Positions 55,509 to 64,000 of a stretch of DNA of 64,000 nucleotides are shown here, in pieces; the stretch's first letter is position 1; every line of letters starts with the position of its first letter. The notes under the pieces were generated by a model that saw only the letters and a list, made by a program, of their open reading frames with translations, searched no databases and had not been told where the DNA came from. The stretch lies in the NCBI RefSeq assembly GCF_013408175.1, contig NZ_JACBYW010000007.1:186001-250000 (forward strand), given 5' to 3'. The translations under genes and the position numbers were made by a program. This DNA is from Actinopolyspora biskrensis. Lineage in GTDB: Bacteria; Actinomycetota; Actinomycetes; Mycobacteriales; Pseudonocardiaceae.

Positions 55509-56681
55509 GTGAATGTTCGTGCGTCCGCGCTTTCCGTGCCGCTGCGCCGCCCGGCGACCAGGCACGCCACGTCGCAACGTGCCGGTTCTCCGGACGGGAT
55601 CGGCACCGGTGCCGTCGACTGGGACACGGCCGTGAGCACGGCCGCCCGGCTGCTCAAACCGGGGCCGGAGATTTCCCGCACCGAGGCCGCGAGCACGGTG
55701 GCGAGCCTGCGTGAGTTCAGCGCGGGCGCCGAGACGCACGTGCGCGAGCTGACCGGTCTGGGAACCGAGCTCCCGGTCGAGCCCGGTGACGTGGTGGATC
55801 GTCCCGGTTGGCTGCGCGGTGCGGGCCGTGGGCTGGCCGAACTGACCGACGTCGCTTTCGCGAGGACCTCGGGTACCGATTCCGAGGGGGCCGGCGAGTT
55901 GCTGGCGACCATCAACAGTCGGGGTGCGGGGGTCCAGGCCGGGGTGGTGCTGGCATACCTCGGCACCAAGGTGCTCGGCCAGTACGATCCCTTCGCTCCC
56001 GCGCGCCCCGGAGCGAGCGGGGCGGGGAGGCTGCTGCTGGTAGCGCCGAACATCGTGGCCGCCCAGCGCGCCCTGGAAGTTCCCGAGGCGGACTTCCACA
56101 TGTGGGTGTGCCTGCACGAGTCCACCCATCGGCTGCAGTTCAACGCGGTTCCCTGGCTGCGCGAGTACTTCGCGAACGGCGTCGGCGAGCTGATGAGCGC
56201 GATGGACGGCTCCACCGGTGAGCTGTTCGGCAGGCTGCCCTCGGTCGTTCGCGAGGTGCGTTCGGGCCGTTCCGGTGAGTCCGACACCAGTCCGGGGATG
56301 CTCGGTGTCGTGGAGCTGCTGCAGAGTCCGTCCCAGCGTGCCGCCCTGGACAGGATCATCGCCGTCTCCACGTTGCTGGAGGGGCACGCCGATCACGTGA
56401 TGGACGCGGTGGGGCCTCGGGTGGTCCCCAGCGTGCACACGATCAGGGAGCGGTTCACCCGGCGTCGTTCCGGCGGTGGTTTGCTGGACAGGCTGCTGCG
56501 CAGTCTGCTCGGCGTGGACGCGAAGATCAAGCAGTACGCGAAGGGCGCCGAGTTCACCCGGCACGTGGTCGGCGCCGTGGGCATGGACGGGTTCAACGCC
56601 GTGTGGGCAGGTCCGGACAACCTCCCGAGCCGTGCCGAGCTCTCGGATCCGCCCGCCTGGCTGCGCAGGGTGCACGGCTGA
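55509..56681 (+). CDS. Zinc-dependent metalloprotease, DUF2342 family (Rv3626c-like)
   Basis: 390 aa cytosolic protein. The metal site is HESTHRLQF (HExxH) in the middle, and LLEGHADHVMDAVGP supplies the third ligand as in gluzincin-like actinobacterial hydrolases. Family function is not defined; it may be a protease acting with the cell wall or tRNA genes it travels with. Order dacB-this-tilS-hpt is conserved with mycobacteria. Confidence 0.88.
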   Translation: MNVRASALSVPLRRPATRHATSQRAGSPDGIGTGAVDWDTAVSTAARLLKPGPEISRTEAASTVASLREFSAGAETHVRELTGLGTELPVEPGDVVDRPGWLRGAGRGLAELTDVAFARTSGTDSEGAGELLATINSRGAGVQAGVVLAYLGTKVLGQYDPFAPARPGASGAGRLLLVAPNIVAAQRALEVPEADFHMWVCLHESTHRLQFNAVPWLREYFANGVGELMSAMDGSTGELFGRLPSVVREVRSGRSGESDTSPGMLGVVELLQSPSQRAALDRIIAVSTLLEGHADHVMDAVGPRVVPSVHTIRERFTRRRSGGGLLDRLLRSLLGVDAKIKQYAKGAEFTRHVVGAVGMDGFNAVWAGPDNLPSRAELSDPPAWLRRVHG

Positions 56682-56716
56682 GCGGTCCGTGAGGGCCGTG
56701 GTGGGAGAATGACCGC

Positions 56717-57718
56717 GTGTCCCCACCCGCCTGTGTGAGTGAGATTCGTGTCGCGGTGCGTCGGTTGCTCGACTCGGAGGAGGCCGCGGAGCACCGGGGC
56801 GCTCCCCCGTTGGTGGCCTGTTCCGGTGGCCCGGACTCGCTCGCGCTGGCCGCGGCGACCGCGTACTTCGGTCGTCGCCGGGGCGTCCCCGTTCACGGCG
56901 TTGTCGTGGACCACGCCCTGCAGGAGGGGTCCTCCGAGGTCGCGGCCCGTGCTGCCGAACAGCTCGTCGCCCTGGGACTCACCGAGGTGAACACGGTCCG
57001 GGTTCGTCCGGACGGTGCGGGCGGTACCGAGGCGGCCGCGCGGCGCGCCCGCTACGCGGCGCTGCGGCGGTACCGGCCGGAGGGCTCGCCGGTGCTGCTC
57101 GGGCACACCCTCGACGATCAGGCCGAAACGGTGCTGCTCGGTCTGGGGAGGGGGTCGGGAGCGCGCTCCATCGCGGGCATGCGGCCGTTGGACGCGCCGT
57201 GGGCCCGTCCGTTCCTGGGGGTTTCCCGCAGCACCACCGAGGCGGCCTGTTCCGAGCTGGGGCTGGGTCCCTGGCGGGATCCGCACAACGCGGATTCCCG
57301 TTTCACCAGGGCACGTCTTCGCTCCGAAGTGTTGCCCCTCATGGAAGAGGTGCTGCAAGGTGGTGTCGCGTCAGCGCTGTCCCGGACCGCCGCGCAGCTG
57401 CGGGAGGACGCGGACGCGCTGGACTCGGTCGCGGAGGAAACGTGCGAGCGGGTGCGCCGCGCCGGGGGGCTCGACGCGCGTGCGCTCTCCGGCCATCCGT
57501 CCGCGGTACGCAGACGAGTGCTGCGGAACTGGCTCTCGGAGCGCGGAGTTCCCGAGCTCAGCGACTCCCACCTGCGGGCCGCCGACGCCTTGGTCGGTGA
57601 CTGGCGGGGACAGGGTGGTCACGCTCTGCCGGGAGGGTACGAGCTGATTCGAGCTCGAGGCACTCTTCTGGTGGAATGCAGGGGTCGCGGAATCGACCGA
57701 CGATCGAGCGACGGGTGA
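56717..57718 (+). CDS. tilS: tRNA(Ile)-lysidine synthase
   Basis: 333 aa. ATP-pyrophosphatase domain with the PP-loop [21 protein letters not shown], and [15 protein letters not shown]; it attaches lysine to C34 of tRNA-Ile2 so that AUA is read as Ile. A C-terminal domain of ~110 aa is short, as in actinobacteria. GTG start 35 bp after the DUF2342 gene. Its stop lies 33 bp before the favoured hpt start. Confidence 0.94.
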   Translation: MSPPACVSEIRVAVRRLLDSEEAAEHRGAPPLVACSGGPDSLALAAATAYFGRRRGVPVHGVVVDHALQEGSSEVAARAAEQLVALGLTEVNTVRVRPDGAGGTEAAARRARYAALRRYRPEGSPVLLGHTLDDQAETVLLGLGRGSGARSIAGMRPLDAPWARPFLGVSRSTTEAACSELGLGPWRDPHNADSRFTRARLRSEVLPLMEEVLQGGVASALSRTAAQLREDADALDSVAEETCERVRRAGGLDARALSGHPSAVRRRVLRNWLSERGVPELSDSHLRAADALVGDWRGQGGHALPGGYELIRARGTLLVECRGRGIDRRSSDG

Positions 57719-57750
57719 ACAGCAACCCAATCGAGAGGGGAAGCCGGGCC

Positions 57751-58308
57751 GTGTACGACGGCGACATTGCCTCCGTGCTCATATCCGAGCAACAGATCAA
57801 CGACAAGGTCACCGAGCTGGCCAAACAGGTCGACGAGGACTACGGGCACCTGCAGGGAGGCGATCTGGTGCTCGTGGGGGTGCTCAAGGGCGCCGTCATG
57901 GTGATGACCGATCTGGCCCGTGCGCTTCCGCTGCCCGCTCAGCTGGAGTTCATGGCGGTCAGCTCCTACGGTTCGTCGACCTCGTCCTCCGGGGTCGTCC
58001 GCATCCTGAAGGACCTGGACAGGGACATAGCCGGTAAGCACGTACTGGTCGTCGAGGACATCATCGACTCGGGGCTCACGCTGTCCTGGCTGTTGAAGAA
58101 CCTCGCCGCGCGCGACCCGGCTTCTCTCGAGGTGTGCACGTTGCTGCGCAAGCCCGATGCGGTCCAGGTCGAGGTTCCCGTCCGGTACGTCGGTTTCGAC
58201 ATTCCGAACGAGTTCGTCGTCGGGTACGGGCTCGACTTCGCGGAGCGCTACCGCGATCTCCCCTACATCGGTAGTCTTGATCCGAAGGTCTACACCTCGG
58301 GGGTGTGA
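57751..58308 (+). CDS. hpt: Hypoxanthine phosphoribosyltransferase
   Basis: 185 aa purine salvage enzyme converting hypoxanthine or guanine plus PRPP to IMP or GMP. The PRPP motif is [14 protein letters not shown], with [16 protein letters not shown] and the flexible loop [16 protein letters not shown] at 57751 is chosen because GAGAGGGG lies upstream and the domain begins there; a GTG at 57715 overlapping tilS by 4 bp is possible. Followed by a hairpin terminator and ftsH. Confidence 0.94.
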   Translation: MYDGDIASVLISEQQINDKVTELAKQVDEDYGHLQGGDLVLVGVLKGAVMVMTDLARALPLPAQLEFMAVSSYGSSTSSSGVVRILKDLDRDIAGKHVLVVEDIIDSGLTLSWLLKNLAARDPASLEVCTLLRKPDAVQVEVPVRYVGFDIPNEFVVGYGLDFAERYRDLPYIGSLDPKVYTSGV

Positions 58309-58320
58309 GCGGCGCGGTTC

Positions 58321-58368
58321 CCGAGCCGTCCCCGTAACGGGTACAACCGGAGGAGACGGGGCGCTCGG
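58321..58368 (+). terminator. Imperfect hairpin after hpt
   Basis: CCGAGC/GCTCGG outer and CCCCGT/ACGGGG inner stems with a small internal loop; no U tract. Possible terminator of tilS-hpt. Confidence 0.45.
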
Positions 58369-58453
58369 CGGTATCCTCGCACCAGTGACGATGGGTCGGG
58401 CGATTCGTGTCGGCCACCGTCGGTGTGTTGTGCCACCTCCGCGGGATGTGGTT

Positions 58454-58479
58454 GGAACTAATCCGGCGTGTGACCCGTT
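58454..58479 (+). promoter_or_regulatory. Candidate SigR/SigH-type promoter of ftsH
   Basis: GGAAC, exactly 18 bp, then GTT: the -35/-10 spacing and bases of disulfide/heat stress sigma factors (SigR of Streptomyces, SigH of mycobacteria). A CTCCAGGG/CCCTGGAG dyad follows at 58483-58505. About 165 bp upstream of ftsH. The rest of the 338 bp gap shows nothing else. Confidence 0.45.
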
Positions 58480-58646
58480 GAACTCCAGGGGCGGGTACCC
58501 TGGAGGGCCTGTGGTTCGGTTCGCGCAGTTTGTCGCTGTCGCGGACGGTACGCTGGGCTGAACCGGGGGTGGACGTTGAATGGACGCCCGCCACCACCCG
58601 ACGTGACAGTCAGGGAGGGTCGAGGCCGCTCGGCGGCCGCAAGTGA

Positions 58647-61214
58647 ATGGACCGAAAGCGCCTGCTCCGCAACCCGCTGCTGTGGCTGTTGGCGGTGTTG
58701 CTGCTGTTCTACGCCTTCAGCGTGCTCTTCGACGACACGCGTGGCTATCAGGACGTATCCACCTCGACGGCACTGCAGCAGATATCGCAGGGCAACGTGG
58801 CGGAAGCCACTATCGAGGACAAAGAACAGCGGCTGAGGCTGACTCTGAACGACGGCGTCCAGGTTCAGGGCAGTGACCGGATCATCACCAAGTATCCGAC
58901 CGGGGCCAACGAGGACATAGTCAACCGGATAGAGCAATCCGGCGTCTCCAACTGGAACACCGAGGTGTCCCAGAGCTCCATCTGGAGTCAGTTGCTGCTC
59001 TACCTCATCCCGGTGGGCCTGCTGGTCCTGCTGGTGATGTGGATGATGAACAACGCCCAGGGCGGCGGCAGCAAGGTGCTGAACTTCGGCAAGTCCAAGG
59101 CGAAGCAGTTCACCAAGGACATGCCCAAGACGTTGTTCGGCGATGTCGCCGGTGCCGACGAGGCCGTCGAGGAGCTGCACGAGATCAAGGACTTCCTGCA
59201 GTACCCGACGCGCTACCAGGCCCTCGGCGCGAAGATCCCGAAGGGCGTGCTGCTCGACGGCCCTCCGGGCACGGGTAAGACGCTGCTGGCCCGCGCCGTG
59301 GCGGGCGAGGCCGGGGTGCCGTTCTACTCGATCTCCGGCTCGGACTTCGTCGAGATGTTCGTCGGCGTCGGTGCCTCCCGGGTGCGGGACCTGTTCGAGC
59401 AGGCCAAGCAGAACGCACCGTGCATCGTCTTCGTCGACGAGATCGACGCCGTCGGCAGGCAACGCGGTGCCGGTGTCGGTGGTGGCCACGACGAGCGCGA
59501 GCAGACGCTGAACCAGCTCCTGGTCGAGATGGACGGTTTCGACTCGCGGGGCGGGATCATTCTGATCGCCGCGACGAACCGTTCGGACATTCTCGACCCG
59601 GCCCTGCTGCGCCCGGGCCGCTTCGACCGGCAGATTCCGGTCGCCGCCCCCGACCTGCGCGGCAGGCGTGCGATCCTGAACGTGCACTCCAAGGGCAAGC
59701 CGCTTGCTCCGGACGCCGATCTGGACGGCTTGGCCAAGCGCACGGTCGGTTTCTCCGGCGCGGACCTCGAGAACGTGGTCAACGAGGCGGCTCTGCTGAC
59801 CGCGAGGGAGAACTCGCAGCTCATCACCGGGGCGGCTCTCGAGGAGTCGGTGGACCGCGTGATCGGTGGTCCACGGCGCAAGAACAAGGTCATATCGGAG
59901 CGGGACAAGAAGATCACCGCTTATCACGAGGGCGGGCACGCCCTGGCCGCGTGGGCCATGCCGGATCTGGAGCCGGTCTACAAGCTCACGATTCTGCCCA
60001 GGGGCAAGACCGGCGGGCACGCTCTTGTCGTCCCGGAGGACGACAAGGACATGATGACCCGTTCGGAGATGATCGGGCGGCTCGTCTTCGCCCTCGGCGG
60101 CCGCTCCTCCGAGGAACTGATCTTCCACGAGCCGACCACCGGTGCCTCCAGCGACATCGAGCAGGCGACGAAGATCGCCCGTGCGATGGTCACCGAGTAC
60201 GGCATGACGGCCCGGCTGGGCGCGGTGAAGTACGGGAAGGAGGAAGGCGACCCCTTCCTCGGCCGCTCCGCCGGGCAGCAGCCGAACTACTCCCTGGAAG
60301 TGGCCCACGAGATCGACGAGGAAGTGCGCAAGCTCATCGAGGCGGCGCACACCGAGGCCTGGGAGATCCTGAGCACCTACAGGGACGTGCTCGACAACCT
60401 CGTGCGGGAGGTCATCGAGAAGGAGACGCTCAACCGCAACGATCTGGAACGGATCTTCGCCGAGGTCGAGAAGCGCCCCCGGATCACCGCGTTCAACGAC
60501 TTCGGTGGACGCACCCCCTCGGACAAACCTCCGATCAAGACACCGGGCGAGCTGGCGATGGAGCGGGGCGAGCCGTGGCCGCCACCGGTCAACGACCAGC
60601 CGAGTCCCGCTCCGGTCGGAGCCGTTCCGGGGGCGAACGGATACGGTCCCCAGCAACCCGGCCAGCAGTACGGTCCCGAGCAGCAGGGGCAGCAGCCCCA
60701 GGGTTACCCGACGCAGCAGCCGCCGCCGGGGAACCAGCCGCCGGGGACCGCGCAGATGCCCTACCCGGGGGCTGCCGGTCAGCCGCAGCAGCCACCGCAG
60801 GGGTACCCGCCGCAGGGACAGCAGCCTCCGCAGGGAGGGCAGCCCCCGCAGGGGGTTCCGCCGAACTACGGTGCTCCTCCCGGCTGGACCCCTGCCACTT
60901 CACCCGGTGGACAGTCCGGCTACCAGCCTCCCGCGCCGAATCAGCACAACTGGGTTCCTTCCTGGGAGAACGGTGGGCGACCGGAGAACGGTCAACCCGT
61001 GCAGCAGGAGGGCCCCCGAACCGAGCAGATTCGGCAGGGGCAACCCGAGCAGCCCTCCGGGGAGTCGGAGGGCTCGACCACCGGTGAGCAAACCGGAAAA
61101 CCGAGCACCGGAGCCGAGCAGGACACGTCCGAGGGATCTCAGGACCCCGGGCGGAGTTCCGGAGGCGATTCGGGGACCACGGGCGAGAACGGGAACGGTA
61201 CCGAGAACCGCTGA
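58647..61214 (+). CDS. ftsH: ATP-dependent zinc metalloprotease FtsH
   Basis: 855 aa. Two N-terminal membrane helices ([18 protein letters not shown] and [19 protein letters not shown]) flank a small extracytoplasmic domain. The AAA domain has Walker A GPPGTGKT (205-212), IVFVDEID (Walker B) and the [23 protein letters not shown]. The protease site is HEGGH (427-431). It degrades membrane and short-lived proteins and forms a hexamer. The ~215 residue Gln/Pro/Gly-rich tail after residue 640 is disordered and unusual in length. ATG start; stress-type promoter upstream. Confidence 0.97.
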   Translation: MDRKRLLRNPLLWLLAVLLLFYAFSVLFDDTRGYQDVSTSTALQQISQGNVAEATIEDKEQRLRLTLNDGVQVQGSDRIITKYPTGANEDIVNRIEQSGVSNWNTEVSQSSIWSQLLLYLIPVGLLVLLVMWMMNNAQGGGSKVLNFGKSKAKQFTKDMPKTLFGDVAGADEAVEELHEIKDFLQYPTRYQALGAKIPKGVLLDGPPGTGKTLLARAVAGEAGVPFYSISGSDFVEMFVGVGASRVRDLFEQAKQNAPCIVFVDEIDAVGRQRGAGVGGGHDEREQTLNQLLVEMDGFDSRGGIILIAATNRSDILDPALLRPGRFDRQIPVAAPDLRGRRAILNVHSKGKPLAPDADLDGLAKRTVGFSGADLENVVNEAALLTARENSQLITGAALEESVDRVIGGPRRKNKVISERDKKITAYHEGGHALAAWAMPDLEPVYKLTILPRGKTGGHALVVPEDDKDMMTRSEMIGRLVFALGGRSSEELIFHEPTTGASSDIEQATKIARAMVTEYGMTARLGAVKYGKEEGDPFLGRSAGQQPNYSLEVAHEIDEEVRKLIEAAHTEAWEILSTYRDVLDNLVREVIEKETLNRNDLERIFAEVEKRPRITAFNDFGGRTPSDKPPIKTPGELAMERGEPWPPPVNDQPSPAPVGAVPGANGYGPQQPGQQYGPEQQGQQPQGYPTQQPPPGNQPPGTAQMPYPGAAGQPQQPPQGYPPQGQQPPQGGQPPQGVPPNYGAPPGWTPATSPGGQSGYQPPAPNQHNWVPSWENGGRPENGQPVQQEGPRTEQIRQGQPEQPSGESEGSTTGEQTGKPSTGAEQDTSEGSQDPGRSSGGDSGTTGENGNGTENR

Positions 61215-61286
61215 CGGTGGACCTCGGTGGTGAGCGGCATCCGGTCGACGAGACCGGATGCCGCGCCGCTGTGGAGGGAACGACAC

Positions 61287-61925
61287 GTGACAGGTGAAAG
61301 CGTGCCGGTGGGGCCGGACGCCGAGTTCGGCTCCGACCCCGCCGAGTTCGTTGATCAAAGGTTCGACAGGCCCAGAGCGGCAGCGGCGATCCGCGAACTG
61401 CTGTTGGCCGCGGGGGAGGACCCCGATCGTGAGGGGCTGCGGGAAACTCCGGAGAGAGTCGCTCGCGCTTACGAGGAACTGTTCACCGGGCTCTACACCG
61501 ACCCGGACGAGGTGCTGGACCGGACTTTCGACGAGTCCCACGAGGAGCTCGTACTGGTTCGTGACATCCCGATGTACTCCCAGTGCGAGCATCATCTGCT
61601 GCCTTTCCACGGCATGGCCCACATCGGTTACATCCCGAATGACCAGGGCCGGGTGACCGGCTTGTCCAAGCTCGGGCGGTTGGTCGACCTCTACGCGAAG
61701 CGTCCGCAGGTACAGGAGCGGTTGACTTCGCAGATCGCCGACGCGCTCACACGCAAGCTGGAACCGCGTGGAGTGATCGTCGTGGTGGAGGCCGAGCACC
61801 TCTGCATGGGGATGCGCGGGGTGCGCAAGGCGGGTTCGGTCACCACCACTTCGGCGGTGCGCGGAGTGTTCCGGTCCTCGGCTTCGTCCCGCTCCGAGGC
61901 ACTGTCATTGATTCGGGGGAAGTAA
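61287..61925 (+). CDS. folE: GTP cyclohydrolase I
   Basis: 212 aa first enzyme of folate synthesis, making 7,8-dihydroneopterin triphosphate from GTP. Zinc ligands are in [10 protein letters not shown] and [26 protein letters not shown] and [17 protein letters not shown] are typical. GTG with GGAGGG about 9 nt upstream. Its stop overlaps the folP start by 1 bp (TAATG). The ~50 residue N-terminal tail is longer than in E. coli. Confidence 0.96.
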   Translation: MTGESVPVGPDAEFGSDPAEFVDQRFDRPRAAAAIRELLLAAGEDPDREGLRETPERVARAYEELFTGLYTDPDEVLDRTFDESHEELVLVRDIPMYSQCEHHLLPFHGMAHIGYIPNDQGRVTGLSKLGRLVDLYAKRPQVQERLTSQIADALTRKLEPRGVIVVVEAEHLCMGMRGVRKAGSVTTTSAVRGVFRSSASSRSEALSLIRGK

Positions 61926-62773
61926 TGGCCGCTGGGCTACCGGAAGCGTCCCGCTGCCTGGTCATGGGCGTGCTGAACGTTACGCACAACTCCTTTTCCG
62001 ACGGTGGGCGCTACCTGGACCACGAGGCCGCCGTGGCTCACGGGAGGCGGTTGCGGGAGCAGGGCGCCGACATCGTCGACGTGGGTGGGGAATCCACCCG
62101 TCCCGGGTCCGAGCGGGTCGCCGCCGACGTGGAGTCGGAGCGGGTTCTTCCGGTGATTCGCGAGCTGAGCCGTGCCGGGGTTCCGGTCAGCGTGGATACG
62201 ACGCGTGCCGAGGTGGCGACCGCTGCCGTACGTGCGGGGGCCGGTCTGGTCAACGACGTTTCCGGCGGACTGGCCGACCCGGAGATGGCCGGGGCGGTAG
62301 CCGACGCGGGGGTGCCCTGGGTGCTCATGCACTGGCGGGGGCACAGCCGGGAGATGAACTCCCTGGCGGTTTACGAGGACGTGGTCTCCGAGGTGCGCGC
62401 CGAGTTGTCCGCGCGCGTGGAAGCCGCCCTGGACGCCGGGGTTTCGGAGGACGCGCTCGTGCTGGATCCGGGACTCGGCTTCGCCAAGACCGGCGAGCAC
62501 GACTGGCAGCTGCTGCACAACCTGGAAACCTTCCTGGGGATGGGGCCTTCGGTGCTCGTGGGAGCCTCCCGCAAGCGCTTCCTCGGCGGCCTGCTGGCCG
62601 ATTCCGAGGGGGCACCGCGTCCCGCACCCGAACGTGACGTGGCCACCGCCACGGTTTCCGCGCTGGCCGCGGAACGCGGTGCCTGGGCGGTGCGGGTGCA
62701 CGACGTGGTCGGCTCCCTGGACGCGGTGCGGGTCACCGCTGCCTGGCAACGCGGAGGTGAGGACTTTGGCTGA
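61925..62773 (+). CDS. folP: Dihydropteroate synthase
   Basis: 282 aa TIM barrel that joins p-aminobenzoate to the pterin. Motifs are [15 protein letters not shown] (loop 1, with HN where most enzymes have PD), [12 protein letters not shown] (pterin site), and GASRKRF (pABA/phosphate Arg and Lys). The sulfonamide target. It overlaps folB by 8 bp. The loop 1 change is described among the findings. Confidence 0.95.
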   Translation: MAAGLPEASRCLVMGVLNVTHNSFSDGGRYLDHEAAVAHGRRLREQGADIVDVGGESTRPGSERVAADVESERVLPVIRELSRAGVPVSVDTTRAEVATAAVRAGAGLVNDVSGGLADPEMAGAVADAGVPWVLMHWRGHSREMNSLAVYEDVVSEVRAELSARVEAALDAGVSEDALVLDPGLGFAKTGEHDWQLLHNLETFLGMGPSVLVGASRKRFLGGLLADSEGAPRPAPERDVATATVSALAAERGAWAVRVHDVVGSLDAVRVTAAWQRGGEDFG

Positions 62774-63158
62774 CCGGATCGCCGTCACCGGTTTGCGGTC
62801 GTTCGGCTACCACGGGGTGTTCGAGCGGGAGAAGCAGGAGGGGCAGGAGTTCGTCGTGGACATCACCGTCTGGGTGGACCTCGACGAAGCCGCCGCCGAC
62901 GACGATGTGAACCGGACCCTGCACTACGGGGTACTGGCCGAACGCGCCGCGGCCGTGGTCGCCGGTCCGGCTCGTGACCTGGTCGAGACCGTCGCGGCGG
63001 AGATCGCCGACGACGTCATGGCCGACGGCAGGCCGCACGCCGCGGAGGTCACGATTCACAAACCCGCTGCGCCGATCCCGCTCACCTTCGACGACGTCTC
63101 GGTGACCATCCGCCGTTCGCGGCGCGGTGGGCGCGGGGCGAAGGCGGCTTCGGCATGA
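62766..63158 (+). CDS. folB: Dihydroneopterin aldolase
   Basis: 130 aa; splits dihydroneopterin to 6-hydroxymethyl-dihydropterin and glycolaldehyde. Signatures: [28 protein letters not shown] and [20 protein letters not shown]. Start TTG is chosen because GGAGG lies 7 nt upstream, it yields [10 protein letters not shown], and the conserved domain begins there. Overlaps the end of folP. Confidence 0.93.
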   Translation: MADRIAVTGLRSFGYHGVFEREKQEGQEFVVDITVWVDLDEAAADDDVNRTLHYGVLAERAAAVVAGPARDLVETVAAEIADDVMADGRPHAAEVTIHKPAAPIPLTFDDVSVTIRRSRRGGRGAKAASA

Positions 63159-63649
63159 GTCGGGCGGTGCTCTCGCTGGGGTCGAACGTCGGTGACCGCC
63201 TCGGGTACTTGAGACTGGCGGCACGCGGTTTTTCCGATGTGCTGGTCGCGGCTTCCTCGGTGTACGAGACGGCGCCGTGGGGGGTCACGGACCAGCCCGA
63301 TTTCCTCAACGCGGTGCTCGTCGTGAGCTCTTCCGACTTCGACGAGTGGGACTGGTTGCGTCGGGGGCAGCGGCTCGAGCAGGAGGCCGAGCGCACGAGG
63401 AAGCAGCGTTGGGGACCGCGCACACTGGACGTGGACGTGGTCACTGTGGACGACGTGCGCAGCAACGATCCTGAACTGCTGCTGCCGCACCCCGGAACGC
63501 CCGAGCGGGCGACCGTGCTGATTCCCTGGGCCGAGGTGGAGCCGGAGGCGGTTCTTCCCGGGCACGGGAAGGTGTCCGAACTGCGCGGGCGGCTTCCGGA
63601 CGAAGAGGTGGCCGGGGTGCGCAGGTATCGGGACCTGAGTCCGGACTGA
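63155..63649 (+). CDS. folK: 2-amino-4-hydroxy-6-hydroxymethyldihydropteridine pyrophosphokinase
   Basis: 164 aa; transfers pyrophosphate from ATP to the hydroxymethyl pterin, giving the substrate of folP. Motifs are [30 protein letters not shown] and [12 protein letters not shown] (Mg and ATP site). Overlaps folB by 4 bp (ATGA). The order folE-folP-folB-folK equals Rv3609c-Rv3606c. Confidence 0.95.
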   Translation: MSRAVLSLGSNVGDRLGYLRLAARGFSDVLVAASSVYETAPWGVTDQPDFLNAVLVVSSSDFDEWDWLRRGQRLEQEAERTRKQRWGPRTLDVDVVTVDDVRSNDPELLLPHPGTPERATVLIPWAEVEPEAVLPGHGKVSELRGRLPDEEVAGVRRYRDLSPD

Positions 63650-63797
63650 TGGCGGTTTTCCGGACCGGTGCGCGTCGGGGCGGACACACGGACCGTGGCT
63701 CGTTTCCGGGCAGGAACTCGTAACAAAGGCAGTGAGCCGTCTCCGCGGTGTCCGAGGTGCGATTCCGGGTCGACGGCGGTGCCGGCACGGAGGACGA

Positions 63798-64000
63798 ATG
63801 GGCTACACCAGGATTCGTGATCTCGTGGCCGCGGCTCTGATCGCGGCCGTGTTGGTCTACGGCGCTGTGCAGGTGGGCTACGGTGCGCTTCCCCCGCTGC
63901 CGCTCGCCGCGGGCGCGACCCTGTTGGTGGTCGCGTCGGTGGAGGTCGTGCTGGCGTTCGTGGTGCGGCCGAAGGTGCAACGCAAGCCGGGAATCGAACC
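63798..64000 (+). CDS. DUF3180 membrane protein, 5' part (Rv3605c-like)
   Basis: The window ends inside this gene; 67 codons are visible. MGYTRIRDLVAAALIAAVLVYGAVQVGYGALPPLP and LPLAAGATLLVVASVEVVLAFVV give two membrane helices, matching the start of DUF3180 proteins, which follow folK in actinobacteria (Rv3605c). GGAGGAC lies upstream of the ATG. Function unknown. Confidence 0.85.
   Translation, partial: MGYTRIRDLVAAALIAAVLVYGAVQVGYGALPPLPLAAGATLLVVASVEVVLAFVVRPKVQRKPGIE

Overview
The window looks like core chromosome of a very GC-rich actinobacterium, most likely a member of the Pseudonocardiales (Actinopolyspora or Saccharopolyspora type). The reasons are strongly GC-biased third codon positions, many GTG starts, a WhiB regulator, a Tad pilus locus with the septum-site gene ssd, a 6C small RNA, F420-type flavoenzymes, and gene order that follows the Mycobacterium tuberculosis Rv3605c-Rv3683 interval in blocks. 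The genus is inference; no rRNA is present.

Block 1 (0-9.6 kb) matches Rv3678c-Rv3683: RidA, a DUF4177 protein, two ArsA/Get3-like ATPases, whiB4, the class A penicillin-binding protein ponA2 and a membrane metallophosphoesterase, ending at tRNA-Pro(CGG). A siderophore-interacting flavoprotein and a YqeY-like protein sit inside it.

Block 2 (9.7-24.3 kb) is accessory. It holds a phage-type GH25 lysozyme, an S9 peptidase, a LysR regulator, cysteine dioxygenase, the murR-murQ operon, an Erm 23S rRNA methyltransferase with a leader peptide and an apparent translational attenuator, a DUF4440 protein, an F420/FMN flavoenzyme, and nagZ-namZ plus an AmiE-like serine hydrolase. murQ, murR, nagZ, namZ and the AmiE-like gene together resemble the Bacillus subtilis MurNAc recycling cluster, but no MurP transporter is seen.

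Block 3 (24.3-44.5 kb) returns to the core order: HAD phosphatase (with an unusual nucleophile change), 6C RNA, ssd, tadA-tadB-tadC-flp-tadE-tadF, a prim-pol protein, a DUF1998 helicase, H+-pyrophosphatase, an Rv3647c-like protein, topA and holB. Block 4 (44.5-51.8 kb) is variable: a secreted anchored protein, tRNA-Thr(CGT), cydAB, a 1.4 kb stretch without genes, a SLATT/DUF4231-like membrane protein and a small secreted protein.

Block 5 (51.9-64 kb) is core again: ppa, dacB, a DUF2342 metalloprotease, tilS, hpt, ftsH, folE-folP-folB-folK and the start of a DUF3180 gene. It joins cell wall trimming, tRNA-Ile modification, purine salvage, membrane proteolysis and folate synthesis.

Three themes run across the window. 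First, at least eleven start codons lie 6-8 nt after a TANNNT hexamer, which points to leaderless transcripts. Second, a 46-47 bp repeat occurs five times in both orientations, once inside the pilin coding region. Third, several long perfect inverted repeats occur, including a 50 bp palindrome between convergent genes.
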